From Candidatus Eiseniibacteriota bacterium (GTDB taxonomy: Bacteria > Eisenbacteria > RBG-16-71-46 > CAIMUX01), in assembly GCA_903844735.1 (NCBI GenBank), contig CAIMUX010000142.1, forward strand, positions 31,527 through 95,526: a DNA stretch of 64,000 nt, given 5' to 3'. Shown here piece by piece: positions 25,522-35,058 of this stretch. The position numbers and the translations under genes were made by a program. The first letter of the stretch is position 1. Every line of letters starts with the position of its first letter. The notes under the pieces were generated by a model. The model saw only the letters and a list, made by a program, of their open reading frames with translations. It did not search any database and was not told where the DNA came from.

Positions 25522-26034
25522 ATGTCCATGTGTTCTCGCTGGAGTGCCGCCGTCGTGCTACCCCTGGTCGTGCTTCTTGCCATGACCGCCGGGTGTTCTC
25601 GTAAGCCCAAGCCTGCGGCTGTGCCGGCGACGATGGAGCCGAGAGTGACGACCGAAGTCGTCACTCCGCCCGAGGCGGAGTCGGAAGCGGGGACCTCGGC
25701 CGTCCTCGCATTGGAAGACGTCTTCTTCGACTACGACCGGTTCGTGTTGCGGGACGACGCGCGTGAGGCCCTCACCGGCAACGGCAAGTTTCTGGTGGAC
25801 AACGCGGGTGCCCAGGTGATGCTGGAGGGGCACTGCGATGAGCGCGGAACCGTGGAGTACAATCTGGCTCTCGGCGAGCGGCGGGCTGGTGCGGTCAAGG
25901 GATACCTCGTCCAGTACGGGGTCGACGCGTCCCGGCTCAACACGATCTCCTACGGTGAGGAGCGGCCGTTCGTGCAGGGGCAGGACGAGAGCGCCTGGTC
26001 ACAGAACCGGCGCGTGCATTTCGTGAAGCAGTGA
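25522..26034 (+). CDS. pal: Peptidoglycan-associated lipoprotein Pal
   Basis: A 170-residue outer-membrane lipoprotein. The signal peptide ends in a lipobox (LAMTAGC). The C-terminal OmpA-like domain begins at VFFDYDRFVLRDDAREAL and contains the peptidoglycan-binding motif HCDERGTVEYNLALGERRA, ending in a typical SQNRRVHFV. It anchors the outer membrane to the cell wall and partners TolB. GAGGAG precedes the ATG. It lies between tolB and cpoB as in most Tol-Pal clusters. Confidence 0.96.
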   Translation: MSMCSRWSAAVVLPLVVLLAMTAGCSRKPKPAAVPATMEPRVTTEVVTPPEAESEAGTSAVLALEDVFFDYDRFVLRDDAREALTGNGKFLVDNAGAQVMLEGHCDERGTVEYNLALGERRAGAVKGYLVQYGVDASRLNTISYGEERPFVQGQDESAWSQNRRVHFVKQ

Positions 26035-26134
26035 ACCGACGGGCCGGCCGGCGGCGACGCACAGGTCGGAGCCGGCCCGGTGACCCCGCCGGGCAACGAG
26101 ACCCACGGGGTTTTCCGATGGGGAGGATTGCCGG

Positions 26135-27079
26135 ATGCGACGGACGACGCTGATCCCGTTTCTGTGGCTGCTTCCGTGGTTGCTCGGTGGCTGTTACGGG
26201 GCAAAAGTGCTGCGGCAGCCGGTGACGGTGGAGGAGTCGGCGCGCGACCTCGAGGCGGTGCGCCAACAGCAGGCGGCCGTGGAGGCGCGGCTGGGCGAGC
26301 TGGAGAAACGGTCTTCCGAGCAGTCCGAGCTGCTGCGCGGGCTGCGGGCCGAAACCACCACCCGCTACGGGGATTTGGAAACGCGGCTGGCCACCATCGA
26401 CTCGCGGCTTCGCGATGCCCTCGGCCAACGTGAAGGACTCGGACGCCCTGGCGCGTCGTTCTGGAATGCCGCGCCGGGGGGACCCCGCGCCGTGGAGACC
26501 GGGGGTGCGATGACCCCGGCACCTAGTCCGGGGACGGGTGATCCCCGGACGGTTGATCCACGGACGGTGGATTCCAGGTCGGGGGGGGGGGCGACGGGAC
26601 AACCTGGCGATGCCGTCGCCGCGGTGCCCGCAGGAACTTCGGTTCCCGGGGCGGACGGGGCCGCCGGTGTGGACGACCCGGCCTCCGGTGGCGAGATCTC
26701 GGAGTCCGATGCCAAGCGCCTTTACGATCAGGCCTACAAAGACTTGACCCGCGGCAACTACTCTCTCGCCCTGCTCGGCTTCCGCGAATATCTGCGACGG
26801 AGCCCCGCTTCGGATCTTGCCGACAACGCTCAGTACTGGACCGGTGAGTGCTACTACGCCCAGCGAGACTATGACCCCGCGATTCAGGAATTCCTCAAGG
26901 TCCAGAAAGACTATCCGCAGGGGGACAAAGTCCCGGCGGCATTGCTCAAGACGGGCTTCAGCTTCCTGCAGATGGAGGACCGTGCGTCGGCTCGGCGCTA
27001 CCTCAACCAGGTGGTGGAGCAGTTTCCCAACTCGGAGGAAGCGGTTTCGGCCCGCAACAAGCTCCGGTCGGCATTCTGA
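26135..27079 (+). CDS. cpoB: Tol-Pal coordinator CpoB/YbgF, lipoprotein form
   Basis: A 314-residue protein with a lipobox (LPWLLGGC), an N-terminal coiled coil (residues about 25-95: ESARDLEAVRQQQAAVEARL and following), a Gly/Pro/Thr-rich linker with short repeats (GDPRTVDPRTVDSR), and a C-terminal block of three TPR motifs (AKRLYDQAYKDLTRGNYSLA, DNAQYWTGECYYAQRDYDPA, PAALLKTGFSFLQMEDRASA). The order coiled coil-linker-TPR matches YbgF/CpoB, which ties the Tol-Pal machine to cell-wall synthesis. Ordinary CpoB is a soluble periplasmic protein, so the lipidation site is a variation. It ends the cluster before a terminator. Confidence 0.92.
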   Translation: MRRTTLIPFLWLLPWLLGGCYGAKVLRQPVTVEESARDLEAVRQQQAAVEARLGELEKRSSEQSELLRGLRAETTTRYGDLETRLATIDSRLRDALGQREGLGRPGASFWNAAPGGPRAVETGGAMTPAPSPGTGDPRTVDPRTVDSRSGGGATGQPGDAVAAVPAGTSVPGADGAAGVDDPASGGEISESDAKRLYDQAYKDLTRGNYSLALLGFREYLRRSPASDLADNAQYWTGECYYAQRDYDPAIQEFLKVQKDYPQGDKVPAALLKTGFSFLQMEDRASARRYLNQVVEQFPNSEEAVSARNKLRSAF

Positions 27080-27110
27080 GGCTGAGGTCCGTCGGCCTCA
27101 ACAAAAGAGA

Positions 27111-27144
27111 GACCCGAGGGGAAGGCGGAACCTCCCCTCGGGTC
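27111..27144 (+). terminator. Terminator hairpin after cpoB
   Basis: A perfect 12-bp stem, GACCCGAGGGGA pairing with TCCCCTCGGGTC, encloses a 10-base loop and is followed by TT. The stem is strong and lies 31 bases after the cpoB stop; the T-run is short, so release may also rely on other factors. It marks the end of the cluster that begins at 18853. Confidence 0.75.
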
Positions 27145-27435
27145 TTCGCATTACGGATGTAGTGTCCCGCAAACAGCACCCGATCCCCGTCGCCTGATCC
27201 CGGGAGCGCGTTCGCTCCACGCTCGCTTCTACACTCTCGTTCGACTTTCCAACGTCTCGAACAGGCGGTTCATGCCCGCACCCAGAACCCAGCGACGCGC
27301 AGTACAGTGAGCGACGCGGCCGCTCGCGGCAATCAGGGGAATCCGTAGACGCGCAGGCGGAAAACCTTACCATGGGATCGATCACTTTCGCCCTAGAGCA
27401 GGGATTCGGCCGCGACTGAATTGCAGAAGATTGTC
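27145..27435. other. Intergenic gap without a recognisable gene
   Basis: This 291-bp gap lies between the cpoB terminator and the end of the convergent response-regulator gene. I see no open frame with a plausible start, no tRNA-like fold and none of the repeat families found elsewhere in the window. Confidence 0.5.
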
Positions 27436-28086
27436 CTAGAGCGACGTAAGTCCCTCCCGGATAGCGTACTTGGTCAGCTCGGCGACGCTGTCCAGTTGCA
27501 GCTTGAGCATGATCTGGCGCCGGTGGGTCTCGACCGTCTTGGCGCCGACCTGAAGAATGGCGGCGATCGTCTTCGTGCTCTTCCCCTCGGCCAAGAGCTG
27601 CAGGACCTCTTTTTCTCGGCTGCTCAGGGGCCGGACCCCGACCGGCGTTTCTTTGCCCGCCGTCCGGCGCACCAGGTCATCGATCAGAACTCCGGCGATT
27701 CCGGGAGAAACGAACGCTTTTCCGCCGGCGACGGTGTGGATGGCGCGGGCCAGCTCCTCGAACGCGCCCTCTTTCAGGAGATATCCCGTGGCTCCCGCCT
27801 CGAACGCTTGCCGTACGAAGCGGTGATCCGAGTGGATCGAGAGCGCGATGATCTTGACGCGGGAGTCGGCCGCGACGATCTGCCGGGTCGCTTCGATGCC
27901 GTTCAGGCCGGGCATGGTGATGTCCATGATCACGATGTCCGGCCGGAGCCGGGCCGCCAATTCCACCGCCTTGCGGCCGTCCTCCGCCTCGCCGACCACG
28001 AGGAAGGTATCCTGTTTGCCCAGAAGAGCCCGCAACCCCTCGCGCATGATCCGGTGGTCGTCGGCGATCAGGATCCGCGTGCTCAT
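27436..28086 (-). CDS. NarL/FixJ-family response regulator
   Basis: A 216-residue DNA-binding response regulator. The receiver domain (residues 1-120) has the acidic pair in ILIADDH, the phosphorylated Asp in DIVIMDITMPGLNG and the switch Lys in GYLLKEG. A LuxR-type helix-turn-helix follows at about 148-210 (LSSREKEVLQLLAEGKSTKT, then GAKTVETHRRQIMLKL). AAGGAG lies 5 bases before the ATG. The start overlaps the stop of the histidine-kinase gene by 4 bp, so the kinase upstream is its partner. The target genes are not known. Confidence 0.92.
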   Translation of the reverse strand: MSTRILIADDHRIMREGLRALLGKQDTFLVVGEAEDGRKAVELAARLRPDIVIMDITMPGLNGIEATRQIVAADSRVKIIALSIHSDHRFVRQAFEAGATGYLLKEGAFEELARAIHTVAGGKAFVSPGIAGVLIDDLVRRTAGKETPVGVRPLSSREKEVLQLLAEGKSTKTIAAILQVGAKTVETHRRQIMLKLQLDSVAELTKYAIREGLTSL

Positions 28087-31025
28087 CGTCGCTCCTTCCG
28101 TTTTCCGCTGGGCGTGGTCGGGCGCAGAGGCACGCGGAGCCGGGCCCGCGTCCCTTTCCCCGGTTGGGAATCGATCGTGAATGAGCCCCCGAGGTTCTCG
28201 AGTCTCTCCCGGATACTGAAGAGGCCGAAGCCTTCCGGCGAGTGGCCTGTGCGGGGCGCCCGCGGCGGGGTGGCGCCGATCCCATCGTCGGCGACCTCCA
28301 GGCGCAGGGTGTCGTCCCCGCGATCGAGGGTGATGTCGACCGTGCGGGCCCGGGCATGTTTGGCCACATTGACCAGCAGCTCCTGCACCGACTGGAAGAC
28401 GAGGCCCAGGACGTCTCCCGGCAACTCGACCGGCAATCCATCGCCGTGGAATGAAGTGCTGAAGCTGTGCCGGGCTGCGAAACGCTCGAGAAGCCACTCC
28501 AGCGCCGGTTCCAGTCCCAGCTCGTACAGGATCGGGGGACTCAGTTCGAAGGTCAGCGTCCGGGTGTCCTGGATCGACTGGTCGAGGAGGGCGCGCACCT
28601 CACTCAGGACACCATCGGAATCGACCCGTTCGACGCCGCCCAGCTTGATCCGGGCCATGGCGAGCGACTGTCCGATCCGGTCGTGCAGCTCGGAGGCGAT
28701 GCGGCGCCGTTCCCGCTGCTCGGCCAGCGCCAGTTCGGAAGAAAGCGAGCGGAGACGGGACTGGTATTCCATGATCCGCCGCTCCGATTCTTTGCGCTCG
28801 GTGACGTCGGAGATGATGACGAGGGCCGCCCGTTGTTCGTTCCACGATCTGGCTAGGGGTTGGATTCGCGCCTCGAACCAGCCGAGGCGCCCGCGTACGA
28901 CGCTGCGGACCGTGCTGATGACCTCCCGGTCGGTGTCGATGGCCCGACAGATCGACCGCACATGTGCGTCGGCGTACTCCGGGGGAAAGAGGTTCCACAT
29001 GGCTCGACCGACCATCTGCTCCGGCGTGAGACCGAGAGCAGCCGCGGCAAACCCGTTGGAGAAGCGCACGATCCCGGGGTAATCGACGATGATGATCGGC
29101 TGATGGGCCCCCTCCACAAGGGTTCGGTATTTTTCCTCGCTGTCGCGCAAGGACGATTCGATCCGCTGTCGGTGAATCGTCGCACCGAGGATGTCACAGG
29201 CGGTGCACAGCGCCTCTTCCTCTCCGCTGGACCAGGGGATTGCCTCCGCGTCGTGGGCGATGGTCATGAGCCCCCACCAGGCGCCGGTGACGAAGACCGG
29301 CACGGCGAGAAGACCCAGAATCCCGCGTGCCCGAAGCGCAGCCGCGACGGGCTCGGGGAGCTCGTCGGTGCGGAAGCTGGCGCTTCGCAGTCGAGCCGCG
29401 GCGTCGATGAAGGGGACGAATCCAGGGTCATCCAGGTACAACGGGCCATCGAGGTTCTCGCCGTCGGTCGCCGGGCAACCGGGTGCTTCCCAGCTGGCCC
29501 GCAACGCGAGGACGCGGCGCCCTTCTTCCAGCGTACGGAGCTCCCAGAAGCGCACCCGTGCCACGCCGGTGGCGTGTCCGAGCCGTTCCATCACGTCGGC
29601 TATGACGGTCTCCCAGTTTGAGGAGCCGAGGAGGTGCTCGGCCGCGGTATTGACCGCAGCGAGGATCCGGTCGCGGCGGAGCAGATCCTCGGCGGTGGTG
29701 CGCTCGTGGGTGACGTCGCGACCCATTGCCTGGATTTCTACGATCCGGCCCGTGTCATCGTGAATGGCGAAGCTTTCCCAGGAGATCCATCGCTGTCTGC
29801 CGACCGGAAACGCGTGTTGCTCGTGGGCGACGTGGAAAGGCGGCGTACTCAAGGTCTCGATGAGCTCCCGGATGATCTCCGACTCTTCCGGCGGCGCCGA
29901 GTCGATGATCGGTTGGCCCAAGACGGCCCGGCGATCAAGGCCGAAGAGTTGGTAGTACGCCTCGTTGGCGAACACCAGACGGAAGTCGGGGGTCCAGCGC
30001 ACGATGATGTGGCGCTGTGACTCCACCAACCCGCGGTAGCGCTCTTCGCTGGAGCGCAGGACTGACTCGGCGCGCTTGCGCGCGGTGATGTCCGTGGTGA
30101 CGCCGCGGTATCCGATCAGCATCCCGGACTCGTTCAAGACCGGTGCGGCGTTGGTGCTGATCCAGACGATCTGGCCGGTGGCCGAAATCGCCCGATACTC
30201 GGCTACCCGGAGGTTCTCGATGCGCGCACTCACCTCCCGGAAGGCGGCGAGGCTCGCCGCTGCGTCATCGGGGGGGAGGAAATCGAACGGGGTTCTCCCC
30301 ACTACGAGTTCGGGGGGGTAGCCGAGAACCTCCTGCACTCGGTCCGAACAGTAGGTGATCCGTCCCTCGGCGTCGGTCTCGAAGATATAGTCACTGGACG
30401 ACTCGACGACCTGGCGATACCGCTCCTCGCTGCGACGGAGCGCCCGATCCGATTCGAGCCGGTGAAGGAAGGATCCGATGATGCCGGCGAAGACGCGGAG
30501 CGCGTCCTTCTCCAGTTGAATCCAAGCGCGCGGCTCGTGACATTCCGACAGCGAGAGAAGGCCGGTCAGCCGCTTGTCCATGACGATCGGGACAGCCAGA
30601 AACGCCCGGACTCCCTTGGCTCGCAGTATCTCGCCGACCCGGCCGGGGAAGTCGTCCACAGACCCCTCTATCATGTCGCCGCGTTGGAGGGTCTCGATCC
30701 AGCCACCAAGTCCCAGGCGGAGGAGAGGCATCGGTTTCGGTAGCACGACCTCTCCTGGTAGGGGCTCTCCGGGATCGCGCCAGCGGGCCAGCGGCCGCGC
30801 TATGATCTCACCGTCGGATCCGGTCAGGTACTGGTCGAGCACGACGCTGGAGACGCCGACCGCGCGCCCCAGCCGCTCGAGCATCGCAGGTATCAGATCC
30901 TCCGTGCCGGAGGAGCTGACCAGGTCTGCGGCAGCATGCCCGATCGCCTCCAGGACGGCATCCCGTCGGAGGTGTTTGTCGACAGGTTGGGGTGGGGTGC
31001 CGGGTTGTGTTTGGTCGGCAGGCAA
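28083..31025 (-). CDS. Multi-sensor histidine kinase (GAF-PAS-PAS-GAF-PAS-HisKA_3)
   Basis: A 980-residue soluble sensor kinase with no membrane segment. Domain order: GAF (about 20-190), PAS (200-325, EERYRQVVESSSDYIFETD), PAS (325-450), GAF (455-620), PAS (635-755), then a HisKA_3 dimerisation helix with the phospho-acceptor His in RRRIASELHDRIGQSLA and a HATPase domain (VQELLVNVAKHARA, VADDGIGA, GFGLFSIRERLENLGG). This is the NarX/DegS-like kinase type that pairs with NarL regulators. I chose TTG 31025 because GGAGG lies 5 bases upstream and the frame before it reads through a repeat; GTG 31095 is the alternative. The signal sensed is unknown. Confidence 0.88.
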   Translation of the reverse strand: MPADQTQPGTPPQPVDKHLRRDAVLEAIGHAAADLVSSSGTEDLIPAMLERLGRAVGVSSVVLDQYLTGSDGEIIARPLARWRDPGEPLPGEVVLPKPMPLLRLGLGGWIETLQRGDMIEGSVDDFPGRVGEILRAKGVRAFLAVPIVMDKRLTGLLSLSECHEPRAWIQLEKDALRVFAGIIGSFLHRLESDRALRRSEERYRQVVESSSDYIFETDAEGRITYCSDRVQEVLGYPPELVVGRTPFDFLPPDDAAASLAAFREVSARIENLRVAEYRAISATGQIVWISTNAAPVLNESGMLIGYRGVTTDITARKRAESVLRSSEERYRGLVESQRHIIVRWTPDFRLVFANEAYYQLFGLDRRAVLGQPIIDSAPPEESEIIRELIETLSTPPFHVAHEQHAFPVGRQRWISWESFAIHDDTGRIVEIQAMGRDVTHERTTAEDLLRRDRILAAVNTAAEHLLGSSNWETVIADVMERLGHATGVARVRFWELRTLEEGRRVLALRASWEAPGCPATDGENLDGPLYLDDPGFVPFIDAAARLRSASFRTDELPEPVAAALRARGILGLLAVPVFVTGAWWGLMTIAHDAEAIPWSSGEEEALCTACDILGATIHRQRIESSLRDSEEKYRTLVEGAHQPIIIVDYPGIVRFSNGFAAAALGLTPEQMVGRAMWNLFPPEYADAHVRSICRAIDTDREVISTVRSVVRGRLGWFEARIQPLARSWNEQRAALVIISDVTERKESERRIMEYQSRLRSLSSELALAEQRERRRIASELHDRIGQSLAMARIKLGGVERVDSDGVLSEVRALLDQSIQDTRTLTFELSPPILYELGLEPALEWLLERFAARHSFSTSFHGDGLPVELPGDVLGLVFQSVQELLVNVAKHARARTVDITLDRGDDTLRLEVADDGIGATPPRAPRTGHSPEGFGLFSIRERLENLGGSFTIDSQPGKGTRARLRVPLRPTTPSGKRKERR

Positions 31026-31137
31026 ATCGTCCTCCGCTCGGGTCGGGCACGCGCGACTACGCGCGATAAGGCACGTGGATCGTCGCAGGATCACGCACCC
31101 GCTGTCAAACCTACTGGGGTTTCCCGGGACTTGGAGT

Positions 31138-31205
31138 GGGCTTCGGGCTTCGGGCTTCTGAATCCTGACTTCTGTCACCTGCCACCTGTCACCTGTCTTC
31201 TGTCC
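31138..31205. repeat. Heptameric intergenic repeat, short copy
   Basis: GGGCTTCGGGCTTCGGGCTTC is followed by GAATCCTGACTTCTG and then by CACCTGT/CACCTGC heptamers. The GGAGTGGGCTTCGGG side corresponds, reversed, to the outer flank of copy 2 (CCCGAAGCCTACTCC). It fills the gap between the divergent kinase and DUF502 genes. Confidence 0.55.
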
Positions 31206-31371
31206 CGCGCGCCTCGCGCTTTTCCGGTCGACAAAAGGCCGAGCTGCCGCGATGCGGCTTGCGGCGGCGCGTGGGTGCGGGCAAACTGGCACCGTGCGGT
31301 TGGCCGGCGGCCCATGGGGGCTGTGCGGAAGGGCTTCGCTGCGCGCGTTGTACGCTGCCGGAGGGAGATGC

Positions 31372-32064
31372 GTGTCCGGATTGTCCCAAGCATTTCGCGA
31401 AGCGGGACGGTCGATTCGTTCCCGGCTGGTTTCGGGGATGGTGGTACTCGCCCCCGCGCTCGTGACCATCTGGATTATGCGGTTCCTCTTTCACTTCCTC
31501 GACGCGTGGCTGCGGCCGGTGGAGGTGCAGATCTTCGGCCGCTACATCCCCGGCACCGGGTTGATTGCGACCTTCATCCTGATCTATCTCGTGGGGCTCG
31601 TTGCCGCGCACTTCATCGGGAGGGGGGTCATCCGCGGAACGGAGCGGCTCATCCTGCGGCTGCCGCTCATCGGGGACGTCTACGGTTCCAGCAAGCAGAT
31701 CATGGAGGCGGTCTCCAATCCGCAGGCAATGGGGTTTCGCAAGGTCGTGAGCTTCGACTTTCCGTACCCCGGGATTCGCGCCCTCGGTTTCGTCACGCGG
31801 GAGCTGGTTGCCCGGACCGGCGAGCGACTCTATGTCGTCTTCATGCCCACCACGCCGAATCCGACCACGGGATTCATGCTCTATCTGCCGGTGGAACTGG
31901 TGCAGGAGACGGGACTCTCCATCGACCAGGCGATCAAGATGGTGGTCTCGGGAGGAGTGGTGGCACCTGATTCGTTCCATCCCGAGGTGCCGTCGGCGTC
32001 CGGAGCACGACCCATCCCCAAAGGGAGCGCGCCGGACGATGGGGTTCCCCCGGGGTTCTGCTGA
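31372..32064 (+). CDS. DUF502 family membrane protein
   Basis: A 230-residue protein with two membrane helices near the N-terminus (VSGMVVLAPALVTIWIMRFL and GLIATFILIYLVGLVAAHFI) and a conserved soluble part: IPLIGDVY-like LRLPLIGDVYGSSKQI, FRKVVSFDFPYPGIRALGFV, VVFMPTTPNPTTGFMLYLP, and a VSGG motif (KMVVSGGVVAPD). This is the complete DUF502 signature. The family's function is unknown; a plant relative (LCV/COV1) affects vascular patterning. GTG at 31372 follows GGAGGGAG by 4 bases. The C-terminal 30 residues are low complexity. Confidence 0.85.
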   Translation: MSGLSQAFREAGRSIRSRLVSGMVVLAPALVTIWIMRFLFHFLDAWLRPVEVQIFGRYIPGTGLIATFILIYLVGLVAAHFIGRGVIRGTERLILRLPLIGDVYGSSKQIMEAVSNPQAMGFRKVVSFDFPYPGIRALGFVTRELVARTGERLYVVFMPTTPNPTTGFMLYLPVELVQETGLSIDQAIKMVVSGGVVAPDSFHPEVPSASGARPIPKGSAPDDGVPPGFC

Positions 32065-32093
32065 TCCCCCACCTTGGGCGGCATCCGCTGGCG

Positions 32094-32125
32094 AGACTTG
32101 GCTTCGGGCTTCAGGCTTCGGCGCG
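32094..32125. repeat. Heptameric intergenic repeat, short copy
   Basis: GACTTGGCTTCGGGCTTCAG and the next GGCTTCGG form four degenerate 7-bp units of the family described at 13438 and 16476. It lies between the convergent ends of the DUF502 and DUF499 genes. Confidence 0.5.
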
Positions 32126-32204
32126 GGGTCAAGATATTCAGCCGAGCCGCATCTTCGGCGATCGGTCCCGCTGGCGAGCGGCTGCGGTTGGTGATCGCGG
32201 GCGT

Positions 32205-34991
32205 TCACTCCACCTCCACCTGCTCCCCCAACCCCAGCTCCCGCAACGCTGACTTAGTCTCCTCCAACTGCTGCGGGCTGATCCCTCCAGGCGGCTTCAC
32301 CTCGACGGTCACTCGCAAACTGATCGAACTGCCAACCGAAAAGTGCGAAAGGACCTTGGTGTAGAAGGTCATCCACTTCTGGGCAGGGACGACCCCGGAC
32401 CAGCGGAAGCCCTGGGTGGCCGGCGCCGGAACGTCATCGCCCCCGCCGCCGATTCCGGGGAGGAGTCCCGAGTCTCCTGGCGGCACGGGAGGGTGCCCGG
32501 GGCCGATGGGATTCGGTGTCGTCGTGCCGCCCGGCGGCTTGGCGATCCGCGCCCGATACGCCTCCGCCTCTGCCTTCGGAATCAGAACCACCCCGTCGGA
32601 GATTTCCACGTCCTTGTCCGTCACGGTGGTCTTGTAGAGGAACGGCTCGTAGGTTCCCTCTCCCGACTTGGCGCCGTACGCGAAGTGCCCGTCCTGGATG
32701 CCGCGGCTGATGGTGGTCTTGATGGCATCGGAAACGAGGAGGCGCGGGAAACGGGGCGAGGCATAGAAGTAGTCCCGGACTGCCTTGGTGTTCCAATCCA
32801 ACACGGCCGGAGGCCAATTGCGCACGAGAAACGTCGGGCTGATGTCGGTCTCGACCTCGCCGTCTTGACGGAGGCGGTTCAGAACGAGGTTTACGAGTGA
32901 GTCGGCCGCACTGGAGTGAACCAGGCCGAGATCGATCGTCTTGAGCTCGTTGTCCTTGCCGAGCATGAGCACGTACTTGTAGGAGCGCCAGACCGCCTCC
33001 CGGAGATCGCGCTCCGCCTTCTTAAGGCTCTCCGCCATTTGGCGCCTCTGTGACTCATCGAAACGGTCCGCTTCTTCTTCGCGAATCTCCTCCCACGCCA
33101 GAACCTTCTTGGCCTCCTCGCGCAGCGAGCCCGGGGCGTCGGCCAGGCACCAGATCAGCGCGCTCTTGAAGGTCCGGCCGGAGGAACCATATTCGCGGGT
33201 CATAGCTGCGATGGCTGCCTCCGTGGTCGGCCGGTCCTGCGCCGACTGTTCTGGTGGGAGCACGACGAACGTGAGGGCGGCCCGGTCCGGGATCTCTCCG
33301 CTCTTGGCCGGAAAGAAGACCCGCTCGACCTTGCCGGCAGCAAAAACCTTGCGAACTTCTTCGCGGACCCGCTCCTCGACCTTGGCCGGGGGGATGTTGG
33401 CGCGCCGGTCGGTCAGGATCTTGTTCAGGTTGGGGGCGATGCTGAAGCGGTACTTGCTGCGCTCGAGCGTGAGGTAGTAGCAGTCGCCGACGAGTTCCTC
33501 CGCCACCGTTTCGACGTGGCCGATGTCGAGCCCGGGTTCGCCGACCGCGAGGCGAATTTCGGGGATGCTCGCCTCACCGCGCGCTTGTCCGCCGTTGGAC
33601 TCGAAAAAGATCGCGGTGGCGGCCTTGCGATGCAGCCGGGCCGCCTTGATCGCGTCAACAGCCTCGTCGTCCAGACGGATCGCGTGGGCCTCGCGGCGAC
33701 CGGCGATGTCGGTGGTGACCGCACCTTCCAGCTTGCCCTCTCCGAGTTGCTCGAAGACGGCGGCGCGGAACTGCGGATCATCCAACGGAGCCGTGCCGAG
33801 GCCGATCAAAGGATCGCGATGCGCTCCCTTGAAGCCGTCCTGGTAGGCGCGGGCCACCCAGAGAGCGAGCAGCCGCAGCACGCCACGGGTCTGTTGAAAG
33901 CGGGGGAGCGACTGCCACTTTCGCTCGAAGACCGAGAGGACGACCGGGTGAAACGGGTAGGAGGCGAGGAACCCCGACAGCGCCGTGTCCGACGAAAACC
34001 AGCCGGGAAGCTGTTGCCGGTACTCCCGCACCCACTCCGCGTACCGTTCGCACGTCTCGCGGGCTTCGGGGCCGAGCATCACCTTGCCGTCGACGGAGGT
34101 TCCGCGCTGATCCCACTCGAAGAGCCGGCGCCGGATGATCTCCGCGGTTTCACCCTCGGCGGCCATCATGACCGCCTTGCCCAGGCGATCGAGGAGCTTC
34201 TTGATCCGCTCGTAGTCGGCCTGGTCCTCGACGTTCATCTCCAGCTCGGAGGCCGGGATCGACACCGCGAGCACCATCCGGTCGTGCCCGCGCGCTTCCT
34301 CGGAGAGGTTCTGGAGGAAGGTGTAGAGCTGGGCCGAGAGGCCGCTCTTGCGGGAACGGCTGCTGAAGTTCAGCAGCTCGTCCATGAGGATCAGGATCGG
34401 CTTGTCCTTCGGGAGGAACCGTCGGATGACGTCGCCCGCCGGGGCCGTCAATTGGCGGTCATGTTCCTCCACGATCTTCCAGGCTTCGAGGCCGCCGAGC
34501 TGGAACGCGATTTCTCCCCAGGGGGTTCGGCGGATAGGCGCGCCGTCCCCCTCATCGCGGCCGGAGATCGCGTCGAACTCGGTGCCCACGAAAACGGCGA
34601 CGGCTGCCTCGGGGACGATCTGCCGGCCGGATGCCTGGAGAATCTTGTCCACGCCGGTCCAACCAGCGGCCCCGGCTCCGCCCTTCGCGAGATGGTAGAG
34701 AAGGGTGAGCGCGTGGGTCTTGCCGCCGCCGAACTGGGTGGACAGGTTGAACACCGCCGAGCTGCCGGTGCTGTCCCCGGACAGGCGGCGCACCATCTGC
34801 GAGGAGAGGTCGAGCAGGCTCGTCGTAAGGTAGGTGCGGTCGAAGAACTCCTCGGGCCGCTGATAGACGGCGGGAGCGCGTTCGTCGCGGATCTGGTCTA
34901 GGTGCACGGCGAACTCGGCGGCGTCCAGGGGTTTGCCTTCGCGGAGGTCGGCGCGGGGGGTGGCGAGCTTGTACCATGGCTTCAAGGGCAT
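32205..34991 (-). CDS. DUF499 (COG1483) AAA-like ATPase of a defence locus
   Basis: A 928-residue P-loop ATPase. Walker A is FGGGKTHALTLLYHLAK at about residue 88, and Walker B is KPILILMDELLNF at about 200. Other family traits are WGEIAFQLGG, LLDRLGKAVMMAAEGE and a C-terminal beta-rich domain after a Pro/Gly-rich linker (residues about 815-855). COG1483 ATPases are known to occur with COG1743 adenine methyltransferases and SNF2 helicases in defence islands; both are found further up this strand. The ATG at 34991 has GGGAGC 7 bases upstream. It is the last gene of the island on this strand. Its biochemical role in defence is not established. Confidence 0.88.
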   Translation of the reverse strand: MPLKPWYKLATPRADLREGKPLDAAEFAVHLDQIRDERAPAVYQRPEEFFDRTYLTTSLLDLSSQMVRRLSGDSTGSSAVFNLSTQFGGGKTHALTLLYHLAKGGAGAAGWTGVDKILQASGRQIVPEAAVAVFVGTEFDAISGRDEGDGAPIRRTPWGEIAFQLGGLEAWKIVEEHDRQLTAPAGDVIRRFLPKDKPILILMDELLNFSSRSRKSGLSAQLYTFLQNLSEEARGHDRMVLAVSIPASELEMNVEDQADYERIKKLLDRLGKAVMMAAEGETAEIIRRRLFEWDQRGTSVDGKVMLGPEARETCERYAEWVREYRQQLPGWFSSDTALSGFLASYPFHPVVLSVFERKWQSLPRFQQTRGVLRLLALWVARAYQDGFKGAHRDPLIGLGTAPLDDPQFRAAVFEQLGEGKLEGAVTTDIAGRREAHAIRLDDEAVDAIKAARLHRKAATAIFFESNGGQARGEASIPEIRLAVGEPGLDIGHVETVAEELVGDCYYLTLERSKYRFSIAPNLNKILTDRRANIPPAKVEERVREEVRKVFAAGKVERVFFPAKSGEIPDRAALTFVVLPPEQSAQDRPTTEAAIAAMTREYGSSGRTFKSALIWCLADAPGSLREEAKKVLAWEEIREEEADRFDESQRRQMAESLKKAERDLREAVWRSYKYVLMLGKDNELKTIDLGLVHSSAADSLVNLVLNRLRQDGEVETDISPTFLVRNWPPAVLDWNTKAVRDYFYASPRFPRLLVSDAIKTTISRGIQDGHFAYGAKSGEGTYEPFLYKTTVTDKDVEISDGVVLIPKAEAEAYRARIAKPPGGTTTPNPIGPGHPPVPPGDSGLLPGIGGGGDDVPAPATQGFRWSGVVPAQKWMTFYTKVLSHFSVGSSISLRVTVEVKPPGGISPQQLEETKSALRELGLGEQVEVE

Positions 34992-35058
34992 GAGCGAGCT
35001 CCCGTCTCTTCGATGTTAACGCCTGCTTCGGTGATCCCAGGGTGATCGGCAATCGGCT

